A stretch of 64,000 nucleotides of DNA, from the NCBI RefSeq assembly GCF_042658685.1, contig NZ_JBHSQY010000002.1; one strand, 5' to 3'. Shown piece by piece: positions 49,519 through 58,391 of the stretch. The stretch comes from Macrococcoides bohemicum (GTDB lineage: Bacteria; Bacillota; Bacilli; Staphylococcales; Staphylococcaceae). The number at the start of each line of letters is the position of its first letter. Positions within the stretch are counted from its first letter, which is position 1. A program made the translations under genes and the position numbers. Below the pieces are notes generated by a model. It had not been told where the DNA came from and did not search any database. It saw nothing but the letters and a program-made list of their open reading frames with translations.

Positions 49519-49770
49519 ATGGGACATATTATTTTTTATACACAACCAAACTGTAGTTTATGTGATGACGCAAAGCTACAGATTTCTTTTGCACAAGAAG
49601 ATATCAATATTAAAGTAACTGAGGTTAATATTCAGCAAGATGATGTGCTTAATGAATTATATTGTTTAAGCGTCCCGGTTTTGATTGATAAAGACACGGG
49701 TGAAACTATACAGGAAGGTAATATCGATTTTGTAACAATTATTAATTTTTTTGAAAGTAAATATGAATAA
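49519..49770 (+). CDS. Glutaredoxin-like protein (DUF836 type)
   Basis: An 83-residue thioredoxin-fold protein with the active-site motif CSLC (about residues 12-15, in TQPNCSLCDDAK), a cis-proline in LSVPVLIDK (about 50-58) and a short C-terminal helix. It belongs to the small glutaredoxin-like family found before the cggR operon in staphylococci. Its electron donor is unknown; since the organism probably uses bacillithiol rather than glutathione, it is not a classical glutaredoxin. The ribosome binding site is AAAGGTAGG. It lies between clpP, divergent, and the cggR promoter. Confidence 0.8.
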   Translation: MGHIIFYTQPNCSLCDDAKLQISFAQEDINIKVTEVNIQQDDVLNELYCLSVPVLIDKDTGETIQEGNIDFVTIINFFESKYE

Positions 49771-49785
49771 ATAGATTAATATGTA

Positions 49786-49800
49786 ATGAAAACGTTTTTA
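49786..49800. promoter_or_regulatory. Candidate CcpA cre site upstream of cggR
   Basis: ATGAAAACGTTTTTA fits the cre consensus WTGNAANCGNWNNCW at all but one defined position. It ends 14 bp before the -35 element. Control by CcpA would link glycolytic gene expression to HPr kinase. Confidence 0.45.
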
Positions 49801-49814
49801 AGTTTTCTAATTAC

Positions 49815-49843
49815 TTGCAAAACTTTTTTAGTCTTGTTATTAT
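49815..49843 (+). promoter_or_regulatory. Promoter of cggR-gapA
   Basis: -35 TTGCAA (49815-49820), 17-bp spacer, extended -10 (TG at 49835-49836, TATTAT 49838-49843). The predicted start near 49850 lies directly before the CggR operator. Confidence 0.7.
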
Positions 49844-49854
49844 TGCATTGTAAC

Positions 49855-49892
49855 GTTAGTTAGTTTTTGACCCACGCGGGACAAATATAGTC
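49855..49892 (+). promoter_or_regulatory. CggR operator
   Basis: The right half reads CGGGAC-N6-AGTC (49877-49892), close to the known CGGGAC-N6-TGTC element. The left half (ACGTTAGTTTTTGAC region, from about 49855) resembles the degenerate first half of the Bacillus operator. It lies just after the predicted transcription start, where bound CggR blocks elongation until fructose-1,6-bisphosphate releases it. Confidence 0.7.
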
Positions 49893-49925
49893 CAACTAAT
49901 TGTTATCGATTAAAGGAGGAGTCAT

Positions 49926-50969
49926 ATGAATCATTTATTAAAGGTTCAACAATTACTGATTCCCGATTTAATTGAAAAGATGTATCGACGTTATTTAATC
50001 TTAGATACTATTCATCTCCATCAGCCGATTGGTCGTAGAACTTTAAGTGATATTCTATTGATTACTGAAAGAGTACTACGTACTGAGATTGATTTATTGA
50101 AAGTACAAGGTTTAGTTAATATTTCATCTAAAGGCATGACAATTACTGATGAAGGGATAGACTTACTTGCAGATTTACAATCTTTAATGGAAGGTTATGC
50201 AGCGTTAGAAAGTTTATCTCAACAAATCAAACAATATTATGGTTTAGAAGAAGTGATTGTAGTGAATGGTAATGTAGATACTGATGAAGTTGTTAAGAGC
50301 AGACTTGGTGAAGCAGCTAGTAATGTTTTGCAAAGATTAGTGATTAGCGGCGATATCGTATCTGTAACAGGTGGTTCAACGATGCTTAGTGTAGCGAATC
50401 AGTTGAAACCGCTTAATAAACGCGTTATCTTCACACCTGCTAGAGGTGGATTAGGTGAAGACTTGTCTTTTCAAGCTAACGCAATTGTTCAGCAAATGGC
50501 TGAACACGGGAAATGTCAATTTGAAGTGTTGTATGTACCTGATCAAGTTAGTGAAGAAGCATATAATACACTTGTCAATGAACCATCTGTTAAACGCGTA
50601 CTCGACCATATTAAAAATGCAAATATTTTAATTCATGGTATCGGTGATGCGATGAAAATGGCAAAGCGTAGACATTCATCAAGTAATGATTTCGAAATTT
50701 TAAAGCAAAAGAAAGCTGTTGCAGAAGCATTCGGTTATTACTTTGATGCAACTGGTGAAGTCGTCCATAAAGTTAGAACGGTCGGTATTCAACTAGAAGA
50801 TTTAAATGAATCTATGAACATTATCGCAGTTGCAGGTGGGAGTACAAAACAGTATGCGATTGAAGCATATTTAAATGTTGCACCAAAGCATACGATTTTA
50901 ATTATTGATTCAACTGTAGCGCATTGGCTGGTGAAACAAATTAAACAACAGACGTTACCAGTCACATAA
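49926..50969 (+). CDS. cggR: Central glycolytic genes regulator CggR (GapR)
   Basis: SorC-family repressor of the lower-glycolysis operon, inactivated by fructose-1,6-bisphosphate. The 347-residue protein has an N-terminal winged helix-turn-helix (about 20-85, with IGRRTLSDILLITERVLRTE) and a sugar-phosphate-binding domain (about 95-345) including VTGGSTMLSVANQL, FTPARGGLGEDLSFQAN and VAGGSTKQYAIEAYL. AAAGGAGGAG precedes the ATG. It is the first gene of the cluster and overrides its own operator just upstream, giving autoregulation. A hairpin stands between it and gapA. Confidence 0.95.
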   Translation: MNHLLKVQQLLIPDLIEKMYRRYLILDTIHLHQPIGRRTLSDILLITERVLRTEIDLLKVQGLVNISSKGMTITDEGIDLLADLQSLMEGYAALESLSQQIKQYYGLEEVIVVNGNVDTDEVVKSRLGEAASNVLQRLVISGDIVSVTGGSTMLSVANQLKPLNKRVIFTPARGGLGEDLSFQANAIVQQMAEHGKCQFEVLYVPDQVSEEAYNTLVNEPSVKRVLDHIKNANILIHGIGDAMKMAKRRHSSSNDFEILKQKKAVAEAFGYYFDATGEVVHKVRTVGIQLEDLNESMNIIAVAGGSTKQYAIEAYLNVAPKHTILIIDSTVAHWLVKQIKQQTLPVT

Positions 50970-51104
50970 TTTTAGTTATATGCGTAATATTTTTATTTTA
51001 ATGGCATTTATGGTTATAATTAAATTGTGTTGTATAACGTAAAATAATTGGTGGAAGTATACAAAATGTGTATTTAATCAATGTGCTAAAAGAATTGGAT
51101 TCAC

Positions 51105-51121
51105 TTAGGGTTATCCCCTAA
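51105..51121 (+). other. Hairpin between cggR and gapA, possible mRNA processing site
   Basis: A 6-bp stem (51105-51110 with 51116-51121) lies about 37 nt before gapA, with no T-run. In Bacillus the cggR-gapA transcript is cut upstream of such a stem-loop, leaving a stable gapA message; the same is inferred here. Confidence 0.5.
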
Positions 51122-51157
51122 TAAAATATATATGATATATAAAGGAGGCCATTACCC

Positions 51158-52171
51158 ATGGCAGTAAAAGTAGCAATTAACGGATTTGGTAGAATCGGAC
51201 GTTTAGCATTTAGAAGATTACAAGAAGTAGAAGGTATTGATGTGGTTGCAGTTAACGATTTAACTGATGACAAAATGTTAGCACATCTTTTAAAATATGA
51301 TACAACTCAAGGTCGTTTCAAAGAAGAGGTTGAAGTTATCGAAGGTGGTTTCCGCGTTAATGGTCGCGAAATCAAATCATTCGAAAATCCTAACCCAGCT
51401 GAATTACCATGGGGAGATCTTGGTATTGATGTAGTGTTAGAATGTACAGGTTTCTTCACTGATAAAGAAAAAGCACAAGCACATATCGAAGCTGGAGCTA
51501 AAAAAGTATTAATCTCTGCACCTGCTAAAGGTGATTTAAAAACTGTAGTATATAACGTTAACCATGATGTATTAGATGGTTCAGAAGAAATCGTTTCTGG
51601 TGCTTCTTGTACTACAAACTGTTTAGCGCCAATGGCTAAAGTATTAAATGATGAATTTGGTATCATCGAAGGATTAATGATGACTGTTCACGCATTCACT
51701 GGTGACCAAAACACTTTAGATGCTCCACATGCGAAAGGTGACTTCCGTCGTGCACGTGCAGCTGCAAACAACATCGTTCCTAACTCAACTGGTGCTGCTA
51801 AAGCAATCGGTTTAGTAATTCCAGAATTAAAAGGTAAGTTAGATGGTTCAGCACAACGTGTTCCAGTACCAACTGGTTCTGTTACTGAGTTAACAACTAT
51901 CTTAGAAAAAGAAGTTTCAGTAGAAGAAGTTAACGCTGCAATGAAAGCTGCAACTAACGAATCATTCGGTTACACTGAAGATGAAATCGTATCTTCTGAT
52001 ATTATCGGTATTACTTATGGTTCATTATTCGATGCAACACAAACACGTGTAATGACTGTTGGTGAACACCAAATGGTTAAAACAGTAGCTTGGTACGATA
52101 ACGAAATGAGTTATACTGCTCAATTAGTACGTACTTTAGAATTCTTAGCTGAACAAGCACAAGCTAAATAA
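51158..52171 (+). CDS. gapA: Glyceraldehyde-3-phosphate dehydrogenase, glycolytic
   Basis: NAD-dependent oxidation and phosphorylation of glyceraldehyde-3-phosphate. The 337-residue protein has the Rossmann motif INGFGRIGRLAFRRL (about 7-21), Asp in VNDLTD (about 33, favouring NAD), the catalytic Cys in SGASCTTNCLAP (about 152) and His in MMTVHAFTGDQ (about 179). GapA follows cggR, as in other Firmicutes. The coding sequence uses a narrow set of codons (GTT/GTA, GCA/GCT, CGT), consistent with high expression. AAGGAGG precedes ATG 51158. A G-U-rich hairpin follows and may limit read-through into pgk. Confidence 0.97.
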   Translation: MAVKVAINGFGRIGRLAFRRLQEVEGIDVVAVNDLTDDKMLAHLLKYDTTQGRFKEEVEVIEGGFRVNGREIKSFENPNPAELPWGDLGIDVVLECTGFFTDKEKAQAHIEAGAKKVLISAPAKGDLKTVVYNVNHDVLDGSEEIVSGASCTTNCLAPMAKVLNDEFGIIEGLMMTVHAFTGDQNTLDAPHAKGDFRRARAAANNIVPNSTGAAKAIGLVIPELKGKLDGSAQRVPVPTGSVTELTTILEKEVSVEEVNAAMKAATNESFGYTEDEIVSSDIIGITYGSLFDATQTRVMTVGEHQMVKTVAWYDNEMSYTAQLVRTLEFLAEQAQAK

Positions 52172-52187
52172 TATTTTATTCACGCGT

Positions 52188-52223
52188 AAGCGGGGGAAGA
52201 TTTCGCTTCTCCTGCTTATTTTA
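52188..52223 (+). terminator. Intrinsic terminator or attenuator after gapA
   Basis: A 12-bp stem with two G-U pairs (52188-52199 with 52206-52217) followed by ATTTTATT. Because pgk is close and has an extended -10-like TATAAT at 52242-52247, read-through and re-initiation are both likely. Confidence 0.65.
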
Positions 52224-52287
52224 TTATTAGGGGTTCATTGTTATAATTAACATCGTAAACACTAATATTTTATAGGAGGCCACAAAG

Positions 52288-53478
52288 ATGGTTAAAAAAA
52301 TTGTTTCGAATTTAGACTTAAAAGATAAAAAGGTTTTAGTACGTGCAGATTTTAACGTACCGATGAAAGATGGTGCGATTACGAATGATAATCGTATCGT
52401 AGAAGCATTGCCTACTATTAAATATATTATTGAACAAGGTGGTAAAGTCATTTTATTCTCTCACTTAGGTAAAGTAAAAGCTGAGGAAGATAAAGCAAAA
52501 TTATCATTACAACCTGTAGCAACACGTTTAACTGAACTATTAGGGAAAGACGTTAAATTTGTAGCTGAAACACGTGGCGAAGCATTAGAAGCGGCAATCG
52601 ATGCATTAGCTCCTGGCGATGTTTTATTATTTGAAAATACACGTTTTGAAGATGTAGATGGTAAGAAAGAAAGTAAAAATGATCCTGAATTAGGTAAGTA
52701 CTGGGCTTCATTAGGTGATGTGTTTGTAAATGACGCATTTGGTACAGCTCACCGTGAGCATGCATCAAACGTTGGAGTAGCAACACATTTAGAAACTGCT
52801 GCTGGGTTCCTGATGGAAAAAGAAATTAAATTCATCGGTGGTGTTGTAGAAAATCCTGAACGTCCATTTGTAGCAATTTTAGGTGGCGCGAAAGTCTCTG
52901 ACAAAATTGGTGTTATCGAAAACTTATTGAAAGTAGCTGATAAAGTATTGATCGGTGGCGGTATGGCTTATACTTTCTTAAAAGCACAAGGCAAAGAAAT
53001 TGGTCAATCATTATTAGAAGAAGATAAGATTGAATTAGCGAACGATTTATTAGCACGAGGAGAAGGTAAGATTGTATTACCAGTTGATGCGGTTGTAACG
53101 AAAGAATTCTCAAATGATGGAGAAATTTCTACTGTACCAGTTGATGAAATTCCTCAAGATTTACAATCATTAGATATTGGACCAGCTACGATTGAGTTAT
53201 TCAAAAAAGAATTAGAAGGCGCAAAAACAGTTGTATGGAATGGACCGATGGGTGTATTTGAAATGAGCAACTTCGCTAAAGGTACAATCGGTGTTTGTGA
53301 AGCGATTGCACATTTAGAAGGTGCAACTACAATTATCGGTGGTGGAGATTCTGCTGCAGCTGCAATGGATCTTGGATTTGCAGATAAATTTACACATATT
53401 TCAACAGGTGGCGGAGCGTCATTAGAATATTTAGAAGGTAAAGAACTACCTGGTATTAAATCAATCTCTGAAAAATAA
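52288..53478 (+). CDS. pgk: Phosphoglycerate kinase
   Basis: Transfers the acyl phosphate of 1,3-bisphosphoglycerate to ADP. The 396-residue protein carries the substrate-binding VLVRADFNVP (about 18-27), the basic loop FSHLGKVK, LLFENTRFE, NDAFGTAHREHAS, the hinge and nucleotide motif ILGGAKVSDKIGV (about 200), and the C-terminal IGGGDSAAAAM. AGGAGG precedes the ATG. tpiA starts 16 nt after its stop, so pgk-tpiA-gpmI form one unit. Confidence 0.97.
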   Translation: MVKKIVSNLDLKDKKVLVRADFNVPMKDGAITNDNRIVEALPTIKYIIEQGGKVILFSHLGKVKAEEDKAKLSLQPVATRLTELLGKDVKFVAETRGEALEAAIDALAPGDVLLFENTRFEDVDGKKESKNDPELGKYWASLGDVFVNDAFGTAHREHASNVGVATHLETAAGFLMEKEIKFIGGVVENPERPFVAILGGAKVSDKIGVIENLLKVADKVLIGGGMAYTFLKAQGKEIGQSLLEEDKIELANDLLARGEGKIVLPVDAVVTKEFSNDGEISTVPVDEIPQDLQSLDIGPATIELFKKELEGAKTVVWNGPMGVFEMSNFAKGTIGVCEAIAHLEGATTIIGGGDSAAAAMDLGFADKFTHISTGGGASLEYLEGKELPGIKSISEK

Positions 53479-53494
53479 AAAGGTGGATGTTAAA

Positions 53495-54244
53495 ATGAGA
53501 AAACCAATTATCGCAGGAAACTGGAAAATGAACAAAACAGTTAAAGAAGCAAAAGATTTTGTCGCTAATTTACCTGCTTTACCAAGCACGGATAGCGTTG
53601 ATGCAGTAATTTGCGCACCAGCAATTCAATTAGATGCATTAGTAAGTGCAAACGTTGAAGGTTTAAATATCGGGGCGCAAAACTGTTACTTTGAAGATAA
53701 TGGAGCATTTACTGGTGAAACTTCACCAGCTGCATTGAAAGACTTAGGTGTTAAGTATGTAGTTTTAGGGCATTCTGAACGTCGTGAATACTTTGGAGAA
53801 ACAGATGAAGATGTAAATAAAAAAGCTTTAGCTGTTTTTAAACACGGTATGACGCCAATTATCTGCTGTGGTGAAACAGATGAAGAACGTGAATCGGGTC
53901 AATTTGAAGCTCGTGTTGGTTCTCAAGTTTCTAACGCATTAAAAGGATTTACTGAAGAACAAGTTAAATCTGCTGTCATTGCTTATGAACCAATCTGGGC
54001 AATTGGAACTGGTAAATCTGCTACAAGTGAAGATGCTGAGTCATCTTGTAAATTTGTTCGTTCTGTTGTTGAAAAAGACTTCAATACAGAAGTAGCACAA
54101 GCTGTACGTATTCAATACGGTGGTTCTGTTAAACCAGAAAACATTAAAGAATACATGGCGAATGAAAATATTGATGGTGCGTTAGTAGGCGGAGCGTCAT
54201 TAGAAGTAGATTCATTCGTAAAATTGTTAGAAGGTGCTAAGTAA
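53495..54244 (+). CDS. tpiA: Triosephosphate isomerase
   Basis: Interconverts dihydroxyacetone phosphate and glyceraldehyde-3-phosphate. The 249-residue protein has the Lys in AGNWKMNK (about 10), His in VLGHSERRE (about 97), catalytic Glu in AYEPIWAIGTGKSA (about 165) and the phosphate-binding QYGGSVKPENI. ATG 53495 follows AAAGGTGG; the frame is open four codons earlier inside that site. Its stop codon shares a base with the gpmI start (TAATG), a tight coupling. Confidence 0.97.
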   Translation: MRKPIIAGNWKMNKTVKEAKDFVANLPALPSTDSVDAVICAPAIQLDALVSANVEGLNIGAQNCYFEDNGAFTGETSPAALKDLGVKYVVLGHSERREYFGETDEDVNKKALAVFKHGMTPIICCGETDEERESGQFEARVGSQVSNALKGFTEEQVKSAVIAYEPIWAIGTGKSATSEDAESSCKFVRSVVEKDFNTEVAQAVRIQYGGSVKPENIKEYMANENIDGALVGGASLEVDSFVKLLEGAK

Positions 54245-55776
54245 TGAAAAGCCCAACTGCTTTAATCATACTAGATGGCTTTGCTTGCCGAGAAGAAACT
54301 TTCGGTAATGCAGTAGCTCAAGCAAATAAACCGAATTTTGATCGTTACTACAACAAATATCCACATGAGCAATTAATGGCATGTGGACTTGATGTAGGGT
54401 TGCCGGAAGGACAAATGGGTAACTCAGAAGTTGGCCATTTAAATATTGGTGCAGGCCGTATTGTATATCAATCATTAACACGCATTAACAAATCTATTCA
54501 AGACGGTGACTTCTTTACCAATGATGTGTTATTAGATGCGATGAAACATGTAAAAGAACATGATTCAGCGTTACACTTAATGGGATTATTATCTGACGGC
54601 GGTGTACACAGTCATTACCAACATCTGTTTGCATTATTAAAACTTGCAAAAGAACAAGGTGTTGAAAAAGTTTATGTTCACGCATTTTTAGATGGTCGTG
54701 ATGTTGGCCAGCAAACAGCATTACAATTCATTGAGGAAACTGAACGACAATTTAAAGAAATTGGTGTTGGACAATTTGCATCTGTTTCTGGTCGTTATTA
54801 TGCGATGGATAGAGATAAGCGTTGGGATCGTGAACAGTTAGCATATGATGCGATGACATACGGTAAAGGTGTCGAATACAAAACGGCTAAAGCTGGTGTT
54901 GAAGCAAGTTATGCTGAAGGTGTTAACGATGAGTTCGTAGTTCCATTCGTAGTAAAAGACGAAGAAGTTGGTTCAGAAAATACAGGTGTTGATGATGGAG
55001 ATGCAATGATTTTCTTCAACTTCAGACCTGACCGTGCAGCACAATTATCAGAAGTCTACACGAATGAAGAATTTGATGGTTTTAAAATGGATAAGCGATT
55101 AATCGGCATCAAATTTGTAACATTTACTAAGTATAATGATCAAGTGAAAGCTGATGTTGTGTTTGTTAAAGAAGATTTAGTCAATACCATTGGTGAAGTT
55201 GCAAGTAAAAATGGCTTAAAACAATTACGTATTGCTGAAACTGAAAAGTATCCACACGTGACATATTTCATGAGTGGTGGACGTAATGAAGCGTTTGATG
55301 GAGAACGACGTGTATTAATTGACTCTCCAAAAGTTGCAACATATGATTTGAAACCTGAAATGAGTGCATACGAAGTACGAGATGCATTGCTTGCAGAACT
55401 TAATAAAGGTGATCTGGATTTAGTTTTATTAAACTTTGCCAATCCTGATATGGTAGGTCACTCAGGGATGCTTGAACCTACAATTAAAGCGATAGAAGCA
55501 GTCGATGAATGTTTAGGAGCTGTTGTTGATAAGATTCTTGAAATGGGAGGCACTGCAATTATTACAGCTGACCATGGTAATTCAGATGAAGTAGTAACGA
55601 TCGACGGTACACCTATGACTGCGCATACGACTAATCCGGTGCCAGTGATTGTAACACGTGAAGGTGTGACACTTCGTAGTGGTGGTCGTTTAGCTGATTT
55701 AGCACCTACATTAATTGATTTATTAGGTGTTGAAAAGCCTGTTGAAATGACTGGTGAATCATTAATTCAAAAGTAA
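54244..55776 (+). CDS. gpmI: 2,3-bisphosphoglycerate-independent phosphoglycerate mutase
   Basis: Manganese-dependent enzyme converting 3- to 2-phosphoglycerate. The 510-residue alkaline-phosphatase-superfamily protein shows the metal Asp in LIILDGFA (about 12), the phosphorylated Ser in GQMGNSEVGHLNIGAG (about 62), the HAFLDGRDV segment, the SGRYYAMDRDKRW block, and the C-terminal metal sites NFANPDMVGHSG and ITADHGNSDE. Everything needed is present. It starts at the tpiA stop codon. About 108 nt separate it from eno. Confidence 0.96.
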   Translation: MKSPTALIILDGFACREETFGNAVAQANKPNFDRYYNKYPHEQLMACGLDVGLPEGQMGNSEVGHLNIGAGRIVYQSLTRINKSIQDGDFFTNDVLLDAMKHVKEHDSALHLMGLLSDGGVHSHYQHLFALLKLAKEQGVEKVYVHAFLDGRDVGQQTALQFIEETERQFKEIGVGQFASVSGRYYAMDRDKRWDREQLAYDAMTYGKGVEYKTAKAGVEASYAEGVNDEFVVPFVVKDEEVGSENTGVDDGDAMIFFNFRPDRAAQLSEVYTNEEFDGFKMDKRLIGIKFVTFTKYNDQVKADVVFVKEDLVNTIGEVASKNGLKQLRIAETEKYPHVTYFMSGGRNEAFDGERRVLIDSPKVATYDLKPEMSAYEVRDALLAELNKGDLDLVLLNFANPDMVGHSGMLEPTIKAIEAVDECLGAVVDKILEMGGTAIITADHGNSDEVVTIDGTPMTAHTTNPVPVIVTREGVTLRSGGRLADLAPTLIDLLGVEKPVEMTGESLIQK

Positions 55777-55884
55777 ATCTTACTTAAATAAAAAGTATCA
55801 CTAAAATTAATTTAATTAATTGATTAATCCTGACAAATCGGGAATAATTAAATAGAAAATAAAACAAACAAAGGAGTTTTACAC

Positions 55885-57189
55885 ATGCCAATTATTACAG
55901 ATGTTTATGCACGCGAAGTATTAGATTCAAGAGGTAATCCTACAATTGAAGTTGAAGTATTCACAGAAAGCGGTGCTTTAGGTCGTGCATTAGTACCTTC
56001 TGGTGCTTCTACTGGTGAACATGAAGCTGTTGAATTACGCGATGGTGATAAAGATCGTTACATGGGTAAAGGTGTATTAAAAGCTGTTGAGAACGTTAAT
56101 GAAATTATCGCTCCAGAAATCATCGAAGGTGATTTTTCAGTTTTAGACCAAGTATCAATCGACAAAATGATGATCGCTTTAGACGGTACAGAGAACAAAG
56201 GTAAATTAGGTGCCAATGCTATTTTAGGCGTTTCAATCGCTGTAGCGCGCGCTGCTGCCGAATACTTAGGTATGCCTTTATACAAATACTTAGGTGGATT
56301 TAACGGTACGCAATTACCAGTTCCTATGATGAACATCGTAAATGGTGGCTCTCACTCTGACGCACCTATCGCATTCCAGGAGTTTATGGTATTACCTGTT
56401 GGTGCACCTAACTTTAAAGAAGCGTTACGTTGGGGAGCAGAAATCTTCCATAACTTAGCGAAAATCTTAAAATCTCGTGGATTAGTAACAGCAGTAGGTG
56501 ACGAAGGTGGATTCGCTCCAACATTCGAAGGTACTGAAGATGCTGTTGAAACAATTTTAGAAGCAATTAAAGCAGCAGATTTAGAACCTGGTAAAGATGT
56601 ATTCTTAGGATTTGACTGTGCTTCATCTGAGTTCTATGAGAATGGTACTTATGATTATGCTAAATTCGAAGGTGAAGGCGGCGCGAAACGTACTTCAGCT
56701 GAACAAGTAGATTACTTAGAAGAATTAGTAAATAAATATCCAATTATCTCTATCGAAGATGGTATGGATGAAAACGACTGGGACGGTTGGAAAGCTTTAA
56801 CTGAACGTTTAGGAGATAAAGTTCAATTAGTTGGAGATGACCTGTTCGTTACTAACACTAAAATTTTAGAGCGTGGTATCAACGAAGGTGTTGGTAACTC
56901 AATCTTAATCAAAGTTAACCAAATTGGTACTTTAACTGAAACATTTGAAGCAATCGAAATGGCTCAAAAAGCTGGTTATACTGCAGTCGTTTCTCACCGT
57001 TCAGGTGAAACTGAAGATACTACAATTGCTGATATCGCGGTTGCTACAAATGCAGGTCAAATTAAAACTGGTTCATTATCACGTACAGACCGTATTGCGA
57101 AATACAACCAATTATTACGTATTGAAGATGAATTATTTGAAACTGCTAAATTTGAAGGATTAAACTCTTTCTACAACATCAGTAAATAA
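55885..57189 (+). CDS. eno: Enolase
   Basis: Dehydrates 2-phosphoglycerate to phosphoenolpyruvate, and often also serves as an RNA degradosome partner or a surface plasminogen binder. The 434-residue protein has DSRGNPTIEVEV (about 12-23), the loop PSGASTGEHEAVELRD (about 38-53), the metal ligand regions FLGFDCASSEFY and SIEDGMDENDW, the catalytic Lys in ILIKVNQIGTLTET (about 340) and SHRSGETEDT (about 370). AAGGAG precedes the ATG. It has its own space of about 108 nt after gpmI and a strong terminator. Confidence 0.97.
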   Translation: MPIITDVYAREVLDSRGNPTIEVEVFTESGALGRALVPSGASTGEHEAVELRDGDKDRYMGKGVLKAVENVNEIIAPEIIEGDFSVLDQVSIDKMMIALDGTENKGKLGANAILGVSIAVARAAAEYLGMPLYKYLGGFNGTQLPVPMMNIVNGGSHSDAPIAFQEFMVLPVGAPNFKEALRWGAEIFHNLAKILKSRGLVTAVGDEGGFAPTFEGTEDAVETILEAIKAADLEPGKDVFLGFDCASSEFYENGTYDYAKFEGEGGAKRTSAEQVDYLEELVNKYPIISIEDGMDENDWDGWKALTERLGDKVQLVGDDLFVTNTKILERGINEGVGNSILIKVNQIGTLTETFEAIEMAQKAGYTAVVSHRSGETEDTTIADIAVATNAGQIKTGSLSRTDRIAKYNQLLRIEDELFETAKFEGLNSFYNISK

Positions 57190-57210
57190 TAACTTTATAG
57201 TCTATACATC

Positions 57211-57241
57211 GAAAAGGAACGTGACGACGTTCCTTTTCTTT
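57211..57241 (+). terminator. Terminator of the glycolytic cluster after eno
   Basis: A perfect 12-bp stem (57211-57222 with 57227-57238) with GACG loop, then TT and T-rich sequence. Confidence 0.88.
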
Positions 57242-57307
57242 ATGTTTCTTTTTACAAGTGAATATGTTAATATAATATGAGTTATTAGAAATTGAGGAGG
57301 ACCATCA

Positions 57308-57541
57308 ATGAATACTTTACTTACAGTATTACTAATTATTGATTGTCTTGTATTGATCACTGTTGTGTTATTACAAGAAGGTAAGAGTAATGGCTTATCA
57401 GGAGCAATTAGTGGTGGAGCTGAACAATTATTCGGAAAACAAAAACAACGTGGTGTTGATTTAATTTTAAATAGAATTACTATTGTTGCGTCTGTTTTAC
57501 TTTTCTTAATTACAATTGCAATTGGTTATTTTGGTATTTAA
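57308..57541 (+). CDS. secG: Preprotein translocase subunit SecG
   Basis: A 77-residue membrane protein with two hydrophobic segments (about 3-22 and 53-75) joined by the conserved loop LQEGKSNGLSGAISGGAEQL. SecG aids SecYE in protein export, working with SecA encoded at 25.9 kb. GAGGAGG precedes the ATG. It lies between two terminators, so it is probably a single-gene unit, although some read-through to est-rnr-smpB is possible. Confidence 0.93.
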   Translation: MNTLLTVLLIIDCLVLITVVLLQEGKSNGLSGAISGGAEQLFGKQKQRGVDLILNRITIVASVLLFLITIAIGYFGI

Positions 57542-57547
57542 TAAGGG

Positions 57548-57575
57548 GTCCGGACACATTGTTCGGACTTTTTTA
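57548..57575 (+). terminator. Terminator of secG
   Basis: An 8-bp GC-rich stem with one G-U (57548-57555 with 57561-57568) followed by a T-run. Confidence 0.88.
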
Positions 57576-57628
57576 TTTTTATTTTGCACTTAAAACACAT
57601 ACAATGAATATATAAGGAGATTTTTATA

Positions 57629-58375
57629 ATGAAAATGAAAATACAATTACCTAAACCTTTCTTTTTTGAAGAAGGACCAAGAGCAGTGCTACTCTTACAT
57701 GGCTTTACCGGAAATTCTTCTGATGTACGTCAATTAGGACGTTTTTTACAGAAACAAGGGTATACGTGTTATGCACCACATTATGAAGGACACGGTGTAC
57801 CTCCAGAGGAGCTGCTACAGTCTAGTCCTCACGTTTGGTGGAGTCAGGTTATAGAAGCTTATGATTTCCTGAAATCAAAAGGATATGGTGAAATTGCAGT
57901 TGCTGGTGTATCACTGGGTGGTGTCTTTAGTTTAAAATTGAGTCAATATAGAGATGTAATAGGTGTTGGCACGATGTGTTCACCGATGCATATAAAAACG
58001 ACAGGGAATATGTTTGATGGCGTCCTTGCATACGCGCGAGAATTTAAGAAACGTGAAGGAAAGACACCTGATCAAATTAAGAGCGAGATGTCAGCATTTC
58101 ATCCGACATCAATGCTTGAAGAATTACAGACCACATTAGCTGAAATAAGACCAACTTTAGATAATGTATATGCGCCTTTATTCGTTGCCCAGGGACGCCT
58201 GGACACAATGATAGATATTGAATCAGCGAATATTATATATAATGAATCTGAAAGTGAAGAAAAAGAGATACATTGGTATGAGAAAAGTGGTCATGTTGTT
58301 ACAATAGATATTGAGAAAGAACAATTGTTTAATGACTTTTTAGCATTTTTAGAAAAGCTTGAATGGTCAAATTAA
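57629..58375 (+). CDS. est: Carboxylesterase, alpha/beta-hydrolase (Est30/YvaK-like)
   Basis: A 248-residue cytosolic alpha/beta-hydrolase. The oxyanion-hole HGFTG (about 25), nucleophile Ser in VAGVSLGGVF (about 94), a late Asp in AQGRLDTMID (about 193) and His in KSGHVVTID (about 223) form the expected triad. It resembles the small carboxylesterases of Bacillus and Geobacillus, which take short-chain esters and may process lipids or signalling molecules; the natural substrate is unknown. AAGGAGA precedes the ATG. It lies 16 nt before rnr, in the conserved secG-est-rnr-smpB order. Confidence 0.9.
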   Translation: MKMKIQLPKPFFFEEGPRAVLLLHGFTGNSSDVRQLGRFLQKQGYTCYAPHYEGHGVPPEELLQSSPHVWWSQVIEAYDFLKSKGYGEIAVAGVSLGGVFSLKLSQYRDVIGVGTMCSPMHIKTTGNMFDGVLAYAREFKKREGKTPDQIKSEMSAFHPTSMLEELQTTLAEIRPTLDNVYAPLFVAQGRLDTMIDIESANIIYNESESEEKEIHWYEKSGHVVTIDIEKEQLFNDFLAFLEKLEWSN

Positions 58376-58391
58376 AAAGGGGGCAATATAT

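Noticed and set aside
49363..49545. Small minus-strand frame upstream of clpP
   Set aside because: It consists of AT-rich leader DNA, has no ribosome binding site and overlaps the start of the glutaredoxin-like gene.
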